Assembly: GCF_900104695.1 (NCBI RefSeq)
Contig: NZ_FNSW01000001.1
Span: 5,066,501 to 5,130,500, forward strand
Reading direction: 5' to 3'
Source: Paenibacillus sp. GP183
GTDB taxonomy: Bacteria; Bacillota; Bacilli; Paenibacillales; NBRC-103111
DNA: 64,000 nt
The notes beneath the pieces were generated by a model. That model did no database searches and had not been told where the DNA came from. It was given only the letters and a program-made list of their open reading frames with translations. The position numbers were made by a program, and so were the translations under genes. Positions 26,164-34,989 of this stretch are shown here, piece after piece (within the stretch, counting starts at the first letter, position 1; the number at the start of each line of letters is the position of its first letter).

Positions 26164-27632
26164 TAACTTGAGTGTTGTGAAAATATTGCCGTCGACGATC
26201 GCAGATTAAGATTAGAAATTTAGAAACTTCGTCGAATGAATAAACAGAAGAAGGACATCGCCATTGAATAGAGAAATTGTCGTTTACCACAACCACAATT
26301 TCCAAGAAAAGGAGATGTCCCAATCTCATGGTATCCCTCTACTTGCCTATCGTCAAGTTCATTTTAGCCTTGAAGCTGGAATTTTCTAAACCACAGCTTG
26401 GTCATCTGTTTACCCTCGTTCACGGCATCATTCTTTGTGCCGGACGTAAAAATATTACACAAATTCAGCAAGCTGCCAGAGGAGATCGTCACCTCAGCAA
26501 TGTCACGAATTTTTTGAATCATTCGCCATGGTGCGTCAATCGCATGCAGCGCCGACGCATGCATTTCGTAATGGATAAGATTCGCGCGAAACGAGCAAAG
26601 AGTGGTGACGCTCGGCAACTTATATTCTTTATCGTTGATGATACTTGCTGTAAGAAGGAAACCTCAACGAAGAAAATGGAAGCCCTCAGCTTTCAATATT
26701 CACACGAAGCTGGAAAATCGGTCTGGTGCCACTGCGTTGTTACGGCTCATGTTGTAAGCGAAAGCAGTTCCTATGCTTGGGATTTTCGTCCTTATTACCG
26801 TGAAGAATATTGCAAGGAACACCACCTACCATTCAAAAGCAAGAACGATCTTGCCCTTGAAATGATCGAATCATTTTCGGCTATGCCAGATGAACAGGTT
26901 TATGTTCTCATGGATAGCTGGTACACCAGTGAGAAGGTCATCAACGCATGCAATATCAAAGGTTTTCATGTCATCGCCGCTGTAAAGACAAACCGACTGA
27001 TCTGCGTAAGCGGCGTAACGATTTCCATGGCTGATTTCGCTGTCCAGTACCTTCGCAAGTCTGACCTACGCTCCGTTACGGTGGAAAGTCAGGGAACGTT
27101 CTGGATTTATGAATATGAAGGTCCGTTAAGTGAAATGGAAAACGTCAAAGCTTTGCTGTCTTGGAAAGATGAATATGTCAATTCGAGCAAACCTCAGGTT
27201 TGTCTCCTGTGCACGGATTTAAGCTTGGATCTCGTTACAATCCAACGCTATTATCACGTGCGCTGGAACATCGAAACCGGCTATCGCTATTTCAAAGAAC
27301 TGCTAGGCTTTGATCAATATCAGTTGCTATCATTTGAAGGCATTCAGCGGTTTTGGGCGATTCAGTTTCTGACGCAGAACTTTTTGGAATCTCAGCGTCA
27401 GGACTGGATGAAGAGCGACAAGCATCTTACGCTTGGAGATGTCGTTTACCGAATTCGGCAGGAATATTTCGGGCAAATCATCGTTTACGTGTACCAGCAA
27501 GCCCTAGAGAAGAGGCCGTTATTCGACATTCTTAAGCACCTCAAGATACCTGCCTGAGCAACCGAGTTACTCGTCCCGCTACAAATCTGCCCATTTTCGA
27601 AAGTTTCGTAGGAAATCGCAACACTCAAGTTA
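26164..27632 (+). mobile_element. Complete IS4-type insertion sequence
   Basis: 1,469 bp bounded by 17-bp inverted repeats: TAACTTGAGTGTTGTGA at the left and its near-perfect complement TCGCAACACTCAAGTTA at the right (one mismatch). It contains one transposase gene. I cannot see a clear target duplication. The element separates the end of module A from the IS6 remnant and module B. Confidence 0.85.
26328..27557 (+). CDS. IS4-type DDE transposase
   Basis: 409 residues from the ATG at 26328, 13 nt after AAGGAG; the frame is open from 26277. The acidic triad is visible: FIVDDTCC (first Asp), VLMDSWYTS (second Asp), and YHVRWNIETGYRYFK, which is the exact IS4 signature Y-x2-R-x3-E-x6-K. The protein is intact and of normal length, so the element may be active. 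Its base composition is like that of the flanking chromosome. Confidence 0.9.
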   Translation: MVSLYLPIVKFILALKLEFSKPQLGHLFTLVHGIILCAGRKNITQIQQAARGDRHLSNVTNFLNHSPWCVNRMQRRRMHFVMDKIRAKRAKSGDARQLIFFIVDDTCCKKETSTKKMEALSFQYSHEAGKSVWCHCVVTAHVVSESSSYAWDFRPYYREEYCKEHHLPFKSKNDLALEMIESFSAMPDEQVYVLMDSWYTSEKVINACNIKGFHVIAAVKTNRLICVSGVTISMADFAVQYLRKSDLRSVTVESQGTFWIYEYEGPLSEMENVKALLSWKDEYVNSSKPQVCLLCTDLSLDLVTIQRYYHVRWNIETGYRYFKELLGFDQYQLLSFEGIQRFWAIQFLTQNFLESQRQDWMKSDKHLTLGDVVYRIRQEYFGQIIVYVYQQALEKRPLFDILKHLKIPA

Positions 27633-27639
27633 ATAATGT

Positions 27640-27742
27640 CGGGAGACAAGAACATAGTCCGAATGAAGTCTGAGTAAACCGCGGAGTTTATCGGACCAAG
27701 TTCTTGTCAATTGGCGTTGACAAGAGCTTGGTCCGATTCCCG
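27640..27742. other. Three-segment structure with mutually exclusive hairpins
   Basis: Segment A (27645-27662) and segment C (27719-27736) are near copies of each other (15 of 18 bases). Segment B (27691-27708) is complementary to both. A-B forms one long hairpin, enclosing a smaller GTAAAC/GTTTAT stem, and B-C forms another with a 20-bp stem, including the adjoining TC/GA-type bases, and loop TTGGCG. CGGGA and TCCCG close the whole block. No open frame is inside. It begins 8 bp after the insertion sequence's right end. Confidence 0.7.
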
Positions 27743-27822
27743 GCGATTTAAAGCCAATTGCAGAATGAATCAATATTTACTTCTGATGGAGATTTATCAA
27801 AGATAATACATTAAGTAATTTC

Positions 27823-28008
27823 GAACTGCAGAGCAAACGATAACAGGAATTGAAACGATACATATGATCAAAAAGGGGCAAGTCGAATGTAATCATTCGT
27901 CGCCCCTTTTTGTCGTTCAACTCTTCCATCAGTTGTTCGGTTTAATTGTATAAAATTTAGTTTGACCGAACAGATCGTCTGGACTTTTTTAATTCTTGCA
28001 ACAGAACC
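27823..28008 (+). mobile_element. IS6-family remnant (3' end plus terminal repeat)
   Basis: A 186-bp segment encoding the last 45 or so residues of an IS6 transposase (TAEQTITGIETIHMIKKGQV...) in broken form and ending in TTCTTGCAACAGAACC, the IS6-type terminal repeat. It is repeated at 51073-51258 with, by eye, only five differences. A second repeat-like end, TTTTTGCGACACAACC, follows at 28011-28026. No intact transposase is present here. Confidence 0.8.
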
Positions 28009-28056
28009 AATTTTTGCGACACAACCGAAAATTTTATTAACCAATTTGAAAAGCTT

Positions 28057-28085
28057 GACAAGCATTAGTTGATTTCGTATATGAT
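28057..28085 (+). promoter_or_regulatory. Strong sigma-A promoter of the ArsR-like regulator gene
   Basis: TTGACA (28057-28062), a 17-bp spacer and TATGAT (28080-28085). Transcription should start near 28092, downstream of the ATG at 28088, which rules that ATG out as the start codon. Confidence 0.75.
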
Positions 28086-28120
28086 AGATGGATTATTACA
28101 AAATATTTGGAGTGATTGCT

Positions 28121-29047
28121 ATTCTAAGGCTTTCGATCAATAATCCGGATGAGCTCATAAGAGTAACACATGCGCTTTCAACCGACCTGCGAATTAAAAT
28201 GATTCAACTTTTGAACAGCAAGAGAATGAATGTGAATGAAATTGCTGAAGCACTGGATATTCCAGTATCTACAGCGGCATCCAATGTTAAGGTATTGGAA
28301 CAGGCCAAACTTATTGAAACTGAGTTTCTCCCTGCCTCGAGAGGTGCCATGAAGGTGTGCAGCCGAACGTATGACGACATTAATATTAAACTGAATTCAC
28401 TAATCTATGAGCGTGTTGATGGGAAGCATTGCTACGAAATCGAAATGCCCATTGGAAGCTTTACGTCTTGCGAAGTCTCTCCAACTTGTGGGATGATTAA
28501 TGACGAGAAGGCCATCATACCTGAGGATTCACCCGCAGGCTTTTTCCATCCTAATCGATTCACAGCGCAGCTGATCTGGCTTCGTAAAGGGTATTTGGAA
28601 TACCGATATCCCCTTGATCTTCCCTCTCATGTACGCATACAATCGATTCAGTTCTCGATGGAGATTTGCTCGGAAGCCCCTAATTATGATAATAATTGGC
28701 CTTCAGACATTACATTATGGATAAATGGCGTTGAGATTGGAACATGGACATCGCCGGGCGACTTTGGTGGTCGGCGAGGAAAACTTAATCCGGCGTGGTG
28801 GCTGGAAACGGGCACGCAGTTTGGCTCACTCAAGACATGGAGTGTAGATGAGATCAGAAGCACCTTGGATAATATTGAGCTATCGGACACCAATCTTCTA
28901 CAATTGTCACTCCTCAGCAACAGCTTCGTCGATTTGAGGATTGGTGTTAAAGAAGAAGCGCGCTACAAAGGTGGGTTGAATCTTTTCGGAAAACATTTTG
29001 GAGACTATGAGCAGGATATTGTCATGAAAATTTATTATACGTTCTGA
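28121..29047 (+). CDS. ArsR-like winged-helix regulator with a C-terminal ligand domain
   Basis: About 308 residues. The N-terminal 80 residues form a winged helix (LIRVTHALSTDLRIKMIQLL, then VNEIAEALDIPVSTAASNVKVLEQAKLI). The C-terminal 200 residues are rich in Trp and Tyr (LWINGVEIGTWTSPGDFGGR) and resemble a carbohydrate-binding or effector domain, as in the COG4189-type regulators near glycosidase genes. The ATG at 28088 lies upstream of the predicted transcription start. The codon best placed after TTTGGAG is ATT at 28121 (ATT CTA AGG), giving ILRLSINNPDELI. It is followed by GH2, probably its target. Confidence 0.8.
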   Translation: MLRLSINNPDELIRVTHALSTDLRIKMIQLLNSKRMNVNEIAEALDIPVSTAASNVKVLEQAKLIETEFLPASRGAMKVCSRTYDDINIKLNSLIYERVDGKHCYEIEMPIGSFTSCEVSPTCGMINDEKAIIPEDSPAGFFHPNRFTAQLIWLRKGYLEYRYPLDLPSHVRIQSIQFSMEICSEAPNYDNNWPSDITLWINGVEIGTWTSPGDFGGRRGKLNPAWWLETGTQFGSLKTWSVDEIRSTLDNIELSDTNLLQLSLLSNSFVDLRIGVKEEARYKGGLNLFGKHFGDYEQDIVMKIYYTF

Positions 29048-29318
29048 AAATCTGTTGTCTTCTGGCAACAGATTTTTAACCACATAAGAAAGAAAAAATT
29101 AAGGATCTCCGAAATAGACTTTCTTATTGCGAATAAACCTACCTTTAAACGCGGTCGCTCATCTTCGAATGATCTCGATAGAGGTTTATTTCATTTAAAT
29201 CGAGAAGTACTGAAATAATTATTGACATTTTGACAGGGAAACCATAAATTGAATTCATTGATACAATAATTATGGAATAAAACAAATTTTTAGTTTCAAA
29301 AGGAGTGTTTACATAAAG

Positions 29319-31079
29319 ATGGCTACTCACAAGTATGTCAAAGATTATCCAAGACCCCAATTTGTCCGCGAGAAATGGCTGAGCTTGAACGGAGAATGGG
29401 ATTTCAAGTTTGATGATGAAAATAGGGGTGAGGGGGAGAAATGGTATGAGCAGTTTAACGGAGCACTGAAAATCAAAGTTCCGTATACGTATGAAACCAA
29501 GATGAGCGGCATTGGGGAGGAAGCGTTCCACCCTTATGTATGGTATCAAAGAATGCTAGAGGTTCCCAAAGAGAATGCGGATCAGCGGGCTATTCTAAAT
29601 TTCCAGGCTGTCGATTACATTGCGAAGTTGTGGGTTAACGGTGTCTATGTCGGGGAGCACCAAGGCGGATACACCGCATTTTCTTTTGACATAACACCGT
29701 ACCTTCAATTGGATGCGCCGAATACGCTGGTCGTGAAAGCGGAGGACAGCCAAAGCTGCACGCAGCCTCGAGGCAAGCAGCGATGGGTTGATGATAATTT
29801 TGAGTGTTTCTACGTGCAAACAACAGGGATATGGCAAAGCGTATGGCTGGAGTATGTGTCCCCATCCCATCTCAAAGCGGTGAAAATCACACCTGATCTA
29901 GACGCTAGGTCTGTGCGCTTTGAGTACCAAACGCAGGCCGTTTCAAAGTTGAATCAACTTCGTCTGGAAACGCGTATTCGGATCCATAACAAGATGATTA
30001 AACAGACAAGTCTAGTGATCGATCGCCCGTGGCTGCAGCTGGATGTTGATTTGTCCCACGAAGCAAACGGGCCTTGGAAAATCGTTACCTGGTCTCCACA
30101 CCAGCCGAACTTATATGAGGTGGAATTTATTTTGTATCAAGATAATGTCGTAGTTGATCATGTGTATTCCTATTTCGGCATAAGAAAAATTTCGATCGAA
30201 AAAGGCAAGGTTCTGCTGAATAATACACCGTTTTATCAACGACTTATTTTGGATCAGGGCTATTGGCCAGAGAGTCATTTGACACCGCAATCCGAAGAGG
30301 CGTTGATTGAGGACATTGATGCGATTATTGCCATGGGCTACAACGGGGTCAGGAAGCATATGAAAATTGAGGATGCCAGATTTCTGTACTGGTGTGATGT
30401 GAAAGGATTGTTGGTTTGGTCTGAGATGGCTGCCACCTTTGAGTTTAATGACGAGGCCGTGGAGAACTTCACGAAAGAATGGATGGAGATCGTAAGACAG
30501 CAATACAATCATCCATCTATTGTAACGTGGGTGCCTTTCAATGAGTCCTGGGGTATCCCGCAAGTGTTGACCGACGGCAAGCAGCAAAAATTCACGGAAA
30601 GTATATATCATTTAACCAAATCGTTTGATCCCCATCGTCCTGTTATTGTGAATGACGGCTGGGAGCACACCGTTTCTGACATTTTGACCTTACACGATTA
30701 TGAGGAGACAGGAGCGAAGCTGCTCAAAAGGTATGCGGACAAAGATGCTTTGGTGAACGGAGAAATCTCCTTCAATAATTGGAAATATGCAATAGCTCAG
30801 GGGTATGCTTATAACGGTCAACCGGTCATAGTAAGCGAATTTGGCGGCATTGCTTTTAACACGGGGACTGGTTGGGGGTACGGCAACCAAGTAGATAGCG
30901 AAGAGGAATTTATCGAGCGATTCCGCAGCATTACGCAAGCGATCAAAGATACGGATTACATCTGTGGTTATTGTTATACGCAATTATCGGATGTTCAGCA
31001 GGAAGTGAACGGATTGCTGACTGCGGATCGCAAGCCTAAAGTTCCTCTCGAGATTATTAAAGAAATTAACTTGGCATAA
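29319..31079 (+). CDS. GH2-family glycoside hydrolase
   Basis: 586 residues with no signal peptide. The domain order is sugar-binding jelly roll (WLSLNGEWDFKF... VWYQRMLEVP), immunoglobulin-like sandwich, then TIM barrel. The acid/base is Glu409 (VPFNESWG) and the likely nucleophile Glu507 (IVSEFGG). The protein is shorter than LacZ and closer to the beta-glucuronidase/beta-galactosidase-like GH2 enzymes of polysaccharide loci. The likely substrate is a beta-galactoside, beta-glucuronide or alpha-L-arabinopyranoside. AGGAG lies 13 bp before the ATG, a loose spacing. A regulator precedes it and a terminator follows. Confidence 0.88.
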   Translation: MATHKYVKDYPRPQFVREKWLSLNGEWDFKFDDENRGEGEKWYEQFNGALKIKVPYTYETKMSGIGEEAFHPYVWYQRMLEVPKENADQRAILNFQAVDYIAKLWVNGVYVGEHQGGYTAFSFDITPYLQLDAPNTLVVKAEDSQSCTQPRGKQRWVDDNFECFYVQTTGIWQSVWLEYVSPSHLKAVKITPDLDARSVRFEYQTQAVSKLNQLRLETRIRIHNKMIKQTSLVIDRPWLQLDVDLSHEANGPWKIVTWSPHQPNLYEVEFILYQDNVVVDHVYSYFGIRKISIEKGKVLLNNTPFYQRLILDQGYWPESHLTPQSEEALIEDIDAIIAMGYNGVRKHMKIEDARFLYWCDVKGLLVWSEMAATFEFNDEAVENFTKEWMEIVRQQYNHPSIVTWVPFNESWGIPQVLTDGKQQKFTESIYHLTKSFDPHRPVIVNDGWEHTVSDILTLHDYEETGAKLLKRYADKDALVNGEISFNNWKYAIAQGYAYNGQPVIVSEFGGIAFNTGTGWGYGNQVDSEEEFIERFRSITQAIKDTDYICGYCYTQLSDVQQEVNGLLTADRKPKVPLEIIKEINLA

Positions 31080-31097
31080 ATTGCAATCCGTGAGAGA

Positions 31098-31127
31098 GCT
31101 TGACCTGTAGGTACAGGTCAGGCTTTT
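31098..31127 (+). terminator. GH2 gene terminator
   Basis: AGCTTGACCTG pairs with CAGGTCAGGCT (one G-U pair) across a 5-nt loop, followed by a run of T. Confidence 0.88.
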
Positions 31128-31272
31128 TTTAGTTCTGGTTTTGAAATTTGTCCATAAGATTGTGCGCTCAGCGTAAAATCTCCACCTTTTCGCAAGCAAA
31201 GGCCGGGGAACCACATGAAAACGTAACATTGGTAGAGGTTTTGGCGCAGAATAAGGAGCGTTACAATAAAAT

Positions 31273-31286
31273 TGTAAGCACTTACA
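31273..31286. promoter_or_regulatory. cre-like quasi-palindrome TGTAAGCACTTACA
   Basis: Matches the CcpA consensus at 13 of 14 positions by eye and is the exact reverse complement of a site at 45072-45085, upstream of the GH93-like gene. It could be a catabolite site or a shared operator of another regulator. Confidence 0.4.
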
Positions 31287-31386
31287 TTAATCGCAAGATA
31301 TCGGTCGGGAGGAGGGACCATCAGTAGAGACCGTAGATAAAAGTCTGCTCGTTTATATACTTTTATTACCCTAGGAGGGAAATGAA

Positions 31387-31500
31387 ATGTTCAAAAAGTC
31401 CTTAGCAACCATGGCAGCTCTAATTTGTTTTGTTATCTTGGCTGGCTCAGTTCCGGCTTTCGCACGATTGGCGTTCGAGGCGGATTCAATAATAGTTTGA
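31387..31500 (+). CDS. Truncated secreted protein: signal peptide only
   Basis: ATG 31387 follows AGGAGGG at ideal spacing. The 37 residues are a textbook Sec signal (MFKKSLATMAALICF...VPAFA) followed by 11 residues and TGA. A +1 or -1 reading change after the cleavage site would extend it only by about 20 residues (GFNNSLSFDNIK). It looks like the stub of a former secreted protein, since a terminator follows at once. The upstream leader is 250 bp long. Confidence 0.5.
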   Translation: MFKKSLATMAALICFVILAGSVPAFARLAFEADSIIV

Positions 31501-31541
31501 GCTTCGATAATATCAAGGTAAATTAACTTCATTATATCAGC

Positions 31542-31562
31542 GGAGCCTTCGGGCTCCATTTT
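31542..31562 (+). terminator. Terminator with a UUCG tetraloop
   Basis: GGAGCC-TTCG-GGCTCC followed by ATTTTTATTT, a short but very stable hairpin closing the stub gene. Confidence 0.85.
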
Positions 31563-31730
31563 TATTTGAACTGCTCGAGCAAACCAGTCTTACTTTTCAC
31601 CCCCTATCGTAAGATCGTCTACATTGATACCATCCGTACCTCGCATCACCTTAAATTTGTTCCCCTAAGATGCGTCTTTTATCAGTTTAGAGATTGTGAC
31701 AAACACTGTAATCTAATAACCAAGGAATCC

Positions 31731-31747
31731 TTACAAAAACTTTGTAA
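31731..31747. promoter_or_regulatory. Palindrome upstream of the module B binding-protein gene
   Basis: TTACAAA-AAC-TTTGTAA is a perfect 7-bp inverted repeat about 50 bp before the start codon at 31795. It is a plausible operator for the YesN-type regulator or another protein. Confidence 0.35.
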
Positions 31748-31794
31748 AGGCTTTCGTAAACCATAAATCAGCAAGAAAGAGGGTTGTATCGACA

Positions 31795-33111
31795 ATGAAA
31801 AAGAAGTTTACAAGCATGCTAACAGCAAGTGTAGCGCTTGCCTTGGTCGTATCGGGCTGTTCGACCGCAACAAAAGAAAGCGGTACCAAACCAACGGGTA
31901 CATCGGCTGCGGAAACACCCAAAGCCACGGAGACCAAAGCGACAAGTCCAGTTGAAATCACGTTCTGGAATATGTTTGGCGGCGGAGAGGGAGATTTCGT
32001 TGATCAAATTATTAAAGGATACAACGATTCTCAAAAAGAGGTTATTGTTAAGCAGCTTCGTCTGGAGTCCAATGAGTATTACACGAAGTTTAGCACAGCG
32101 TTATCTTCATCCAAAGGACCGGATGTTGCTGTTGCACACGTTGACCGTATCTCTCCGTTCGTGAAGGCAAAGCAAATTGTACCTGTCGATCAATTGGCTG
32201 CCAAGGTTGGCTTTGATCTGAAACAGATTTCCGACTCTAACCTCAAGAGTGTCACTTATGACAGTAAACCTTACGCGATACCATTAGATACGCACTTTCA
32301 TATGTTTTACTACAACAAAGACTTGCTGAAAAAGGCAGACCTATTGAACGAGGACGGTACGCCTAAACTAGGAGAACTTACGCCGGACGGATTCAAAAAG
32401 ACACTCGCCCAAATTCACGCCAAAGTGCCGGATGTCCAAGCGCTCGCTGTGAACACGCCATATTTCCAAGAGCCATTCTTGAACCTTTATTATGAAGCAG
32501 GCGGCGAACTGTTGAATGCGGATATGAGCAAAGCCACGATAAACAATGACAAGGCACTAAGCGTCTTAAAGTTTTATAAGGACTTGTACAGCAACAAATA
32601 CAGTGATTTGAACGACAAAACACCTTGGGATTCGTTCCATAGCGGCAAAGCGGCTCTTTGGTTCGGCGGCGTGTGGGAGGCTGGAATTTTACTGAATGAT
32701 AAATCACTCAACATTGGCGCTATGCCTCTTCCTGCCATCTTTGGTAGCCAAACACACTGGGGCAGTTCGCACTTGCTTGTCGTTCCAACTTATGTGACTC
32801 CTGAGAAACAAGAAGCGGCAGCGAAGTTCATGAAGTATTTCTCGGAAGTAGGAGGCAAAACATGGGGGCAAGCGGGACATGTACCGGCGAACAGTATGGT
32901 TACCACAAGTGATGAATACAAGAAGCTGCCCTACCGCAATTTCTTTATTGAGGCTCAAAAAACGGTGAAATTCGCACCGAAGACAGATAAGTACACAACC
33001 ATCATTACGACGGTTTCCGAATCGCTCCAAAACATCATTTTCAGCAAACAGACACCTGAAGAAGGCTTGAAAAACATGGAAAAACAAATCAACGATATTT
33101 TGGCAAACTAA
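31795..33111 (+). CDS. Sugar ABC transporter substrate-binding lipoprotein, module B
   Basis: 438 residues. Lipobox VVSGC puts the lipidated cysteine at residue 22, followed by a Thr/Ala/Lys-rich linker of about 30 residues. The mature protein begins EITFWNMFGGGEGDFVDQII, an unusual glycine-rich opening it shares with the protein at 38507. Family-1 solute-binding fold, probably for an oligosaccharide. The next two genes are its permeases; the sensor pair lies behind them. Confidence 0.92.
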   Translation: MKKKFTSMLTASVALALVVSGCSTATKESGTKPTGTSAAETPKATETKATSPVEITFWNMFGGGEGDFVDQIIKGYNDSQKEVIVKQLRLESNEYYTKFSTALSSSKGPDVAVAHVDRISPFVKAKQIVPVDQLAAKVGFDLKQISDSNLKSVTYDSKPYAIPLDTHFHMFYYNKDLLKKADLLNEDGTPKLGELTPDGFKKTLAQIHAKVPDVQALAVNTPYFQEPFLNLYYEAGGELLNADMSKATINNDKALSVLKFYKDLYSNKYSDLNDKTPWDSFHSGKAALWFGGVWEAGILLNDKSLNIGAMPLPAIFGSQTHWGSSHLLVVPTYVTPEKQEAAAKFMKYFSEVGGKTWGQAGHVPANSMVTTSDEYKKLPYRNFFIEAQKTVKFAPKTDKYTTIITTVSESLQNIIFSKQTPEEGLKNMEKQINDILAN

Positions 33112-33207
33112 TGCACCAGGCAAGGAGCGGGCGAAACTTCCGGGCTTAAGAAGACGGTGGTTTCGCCTATGTTTTTCAGACAGATTTAGTCCTAAGGAGA
33201 ATAAGCA

Positions 33208-34128
33208 ATGGAGACTATAATTAGAGAAAGCGAGAGGGCATTAGTCCACCGCAGACCATACCTATTACGCATGATTACTGAATTGAGGGCGATTGTCTAT
33301 CTGCTGCCGTTCTTGATCCCCTTCGCCATCTTCTATCTCTGGCCAGTAGGGCGGGGAGCCTGGATGAGTTTACACGTCTGGGGCATTCAGGGAATGCAAA
33401 AGTATGTCGGTCTTGCCAACTATAAAAAGATTTTCACAGATCAAGACTTTTACTTGTATGTCTGGCATTCTTTTTATTTTGTCATCATTTGTGCGCCGAC
33501 AGTCATAGTGCTTGGCCTCATATTGGCCCTTCTTATTAACCAAAACATCAAGTTTCGCACAGTGATTCGTTCTATGTTCTTTCTACCCTATGTGTTGTCT
33601 GTTTCCGTCATCAGTTTTATTTGGCTGCGGTTGCTCGATTCCAAATATGGTCCGATTAACGCGCTGCTGAAGCTTGTGGGTCTTCCTGGGGAAATTCACT
33701 GGCTTACAGACAAGAACTTTGCCTGGTGGGCAATCACACTAACGACCGATTGGTGGACTGTCGGGTTCGTGATGGTCTTGTTTCTAGCTGGTTTGCAAGA
33801 AATTCCAACGGATCATTATGAAGCTGCGAAAATAGATGGCGCTGGCGCTTGGAAGCAATTTTGGCATATCACGTTGCCAGGTTTGTCGAGAGTCATGCGA
33901 ATACAAGTGTTTTATCAAATCATCTCCTGTTTGAAATTGTTCGGACAAGTGCAGATCATGACTGGCGGCGGTCCCGGGGACTCCACGAACACGATGATTC
34001 GCTACATTTATGTGACTGGTTTTAAAAAGGATATGTTCGGCCTCGCTTCCGCACAGTCAATTGTATTTTGCGCCATCATGCTGCTGATCGCAGTCATCCA
34101 GTTCAAATTGACAGATAGAAAAGACTGA
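33208..34128 (+). CDS. Sugar ABC transporter permease (LacF type), module B
   Basis: 306 residues, ATG at 33208 after AAGGAG. About six helices. The EAA loop EAAKIDGAGAWKQFWHITLP has the typical spacing. It is separated from the binding-protein gene by 96 bp with only a weak hairpin, and from the next permease by 12 bp. Confidence 0.92.
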   Translation: METIIRESERALVHRRPYLLRMITELRAIVYLLPFLIPFAIFYLWPVGRGAWMSLHVWGIQGMQKYVGLANYKKIFTDQDFYLYVWHSFYFVIICAPTVIVLGLILALLINQNIKFRTVIRSMFFLPYVLSVSVISFIWLRLLDSKYGPINALLKLVGLPGEIHWLTDKNFAWWAITLTTDWWTVGFVMVLFLAGLQEIPTDHYEAAKIDGAGAWKQFWHITLPGLSRVMRIQVFYQIISCLKLFGQVQIMTGGGPGDSTNTMIRYIYVTGFKKDMFGLASAQSIVFCAIMLLIAVIQFKLTDRKD

Positions 34129-34140
34129 CGGAGGTTGAAC

Positions 34141-34953
34141 ATGAAACAAATCACGCTTAACGTCATCGCTGTGATTCTTGCCCTTCTTTTTATTTTTCCA
34201 CTTATCTGGATGCTGCTGGTATCTCTCAAGCCCAATGGTGTCAATGTCTATTTGCTCGGAGACTGGTTGAAATTTTCAGATCTGAATGTGAACAATTACG
34301 TGAAAGTTATCAAGGATTCGCAAATTTTGAGATGGACTTGGAACAGTGTGGTCATAGGTGTGCTCACTACGATTTTTTCGTTATTTTTCAGCTCACTGGC
34401 GGCGTTCTCTTTCTCCAAATTGGCTTTTAAATCTAGAGGCTTGTTTTATTTATTAATTGTTTCGGGGCTGCTTATTCCAACAGAAGCGATTCTCATTCCG
34501 CTGTATGAGACTACGCTGCATCTTAAGTTGATCGATAACATTTGGGCGATTATACTCCCAGGACTGACGAATCCGATTGGTATCCTATTGCTGAAACAGT
34601 TCATGGATGGCGTGCCCAATGATTACATGAATGCTGCGCAGATTGACGGTTGCAGAAATTTCAGTCTTTGGTGGCGTATCTGTTTGCCGCTAACGAGATC
34701 GGCTATGGTTTCCGTTGGTATTTTTTATTTCATTTTATCGTGGAATAACTTTTTGTGGCCTTACTTATCGATTACTTCGCAAGAGAACATGATCTTATCG
34801 GCAGGACTGCCAACATTTTTGTCGAATAATACGATGTCCCTAAATCTCATTATGGCAGCGAGCGCGCTGGCAGCGATTCCAACGATTTTGGTGTTCGCTG
34901 TATTACAGCGGCATATTGTTCAAGGCGTAGCGATGACAGGGATTAAAGGTTAA
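34141..34953 (+). CDS. Sugar ABC transporter permease (MalG type), module B
   Basis: 270 residues from the ATG at 34141, six bases after GGAGG; the TTG at 34135 overlaps that site. EAA loop NAAQIDGCRNFSLWWRICLP, six helices and the usual GVAMTGIKG end. It forms the importer with the preceding gene and is followed 36 bp later by the kinase. Confidence 0.92.
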   Translation: MKQITLNVIAVILALLFIFPLIWMLLVSLKPNGVNVYLLGDWLKFSDLNVNNYVKVIKDSQILRWTWNSVVIGVLTTIFSLFFSSLAAFSFSKLAFKSRGLFYLLIVSGLLIPTEAILIPLYETTLHLKLIDNIWAIILPGLTNPIGILLLKQFMDGVPNDYMNAAQIDGCRNFSLWWRICLPLTRSAMVSVGIFYFILSWNNFLWPYLSITSQENMILSAGLPTFLSNNTMSLNLIMAASALAAIPTILVFAVLQRHIVQGVAMTGIKG

Positions 34954-34989
34954 TCCGTAGATTCTTCCTATAAAGAAAGGGTTGTCATT

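Noticed and set aside
28088-28120. ATG at 28088 as start of the ArsR-like regulator
   Set aside because: It lies upstream of the predicted transcription start of the TTGACA-17-TATGAT promoter and has no ribosome-binding site.
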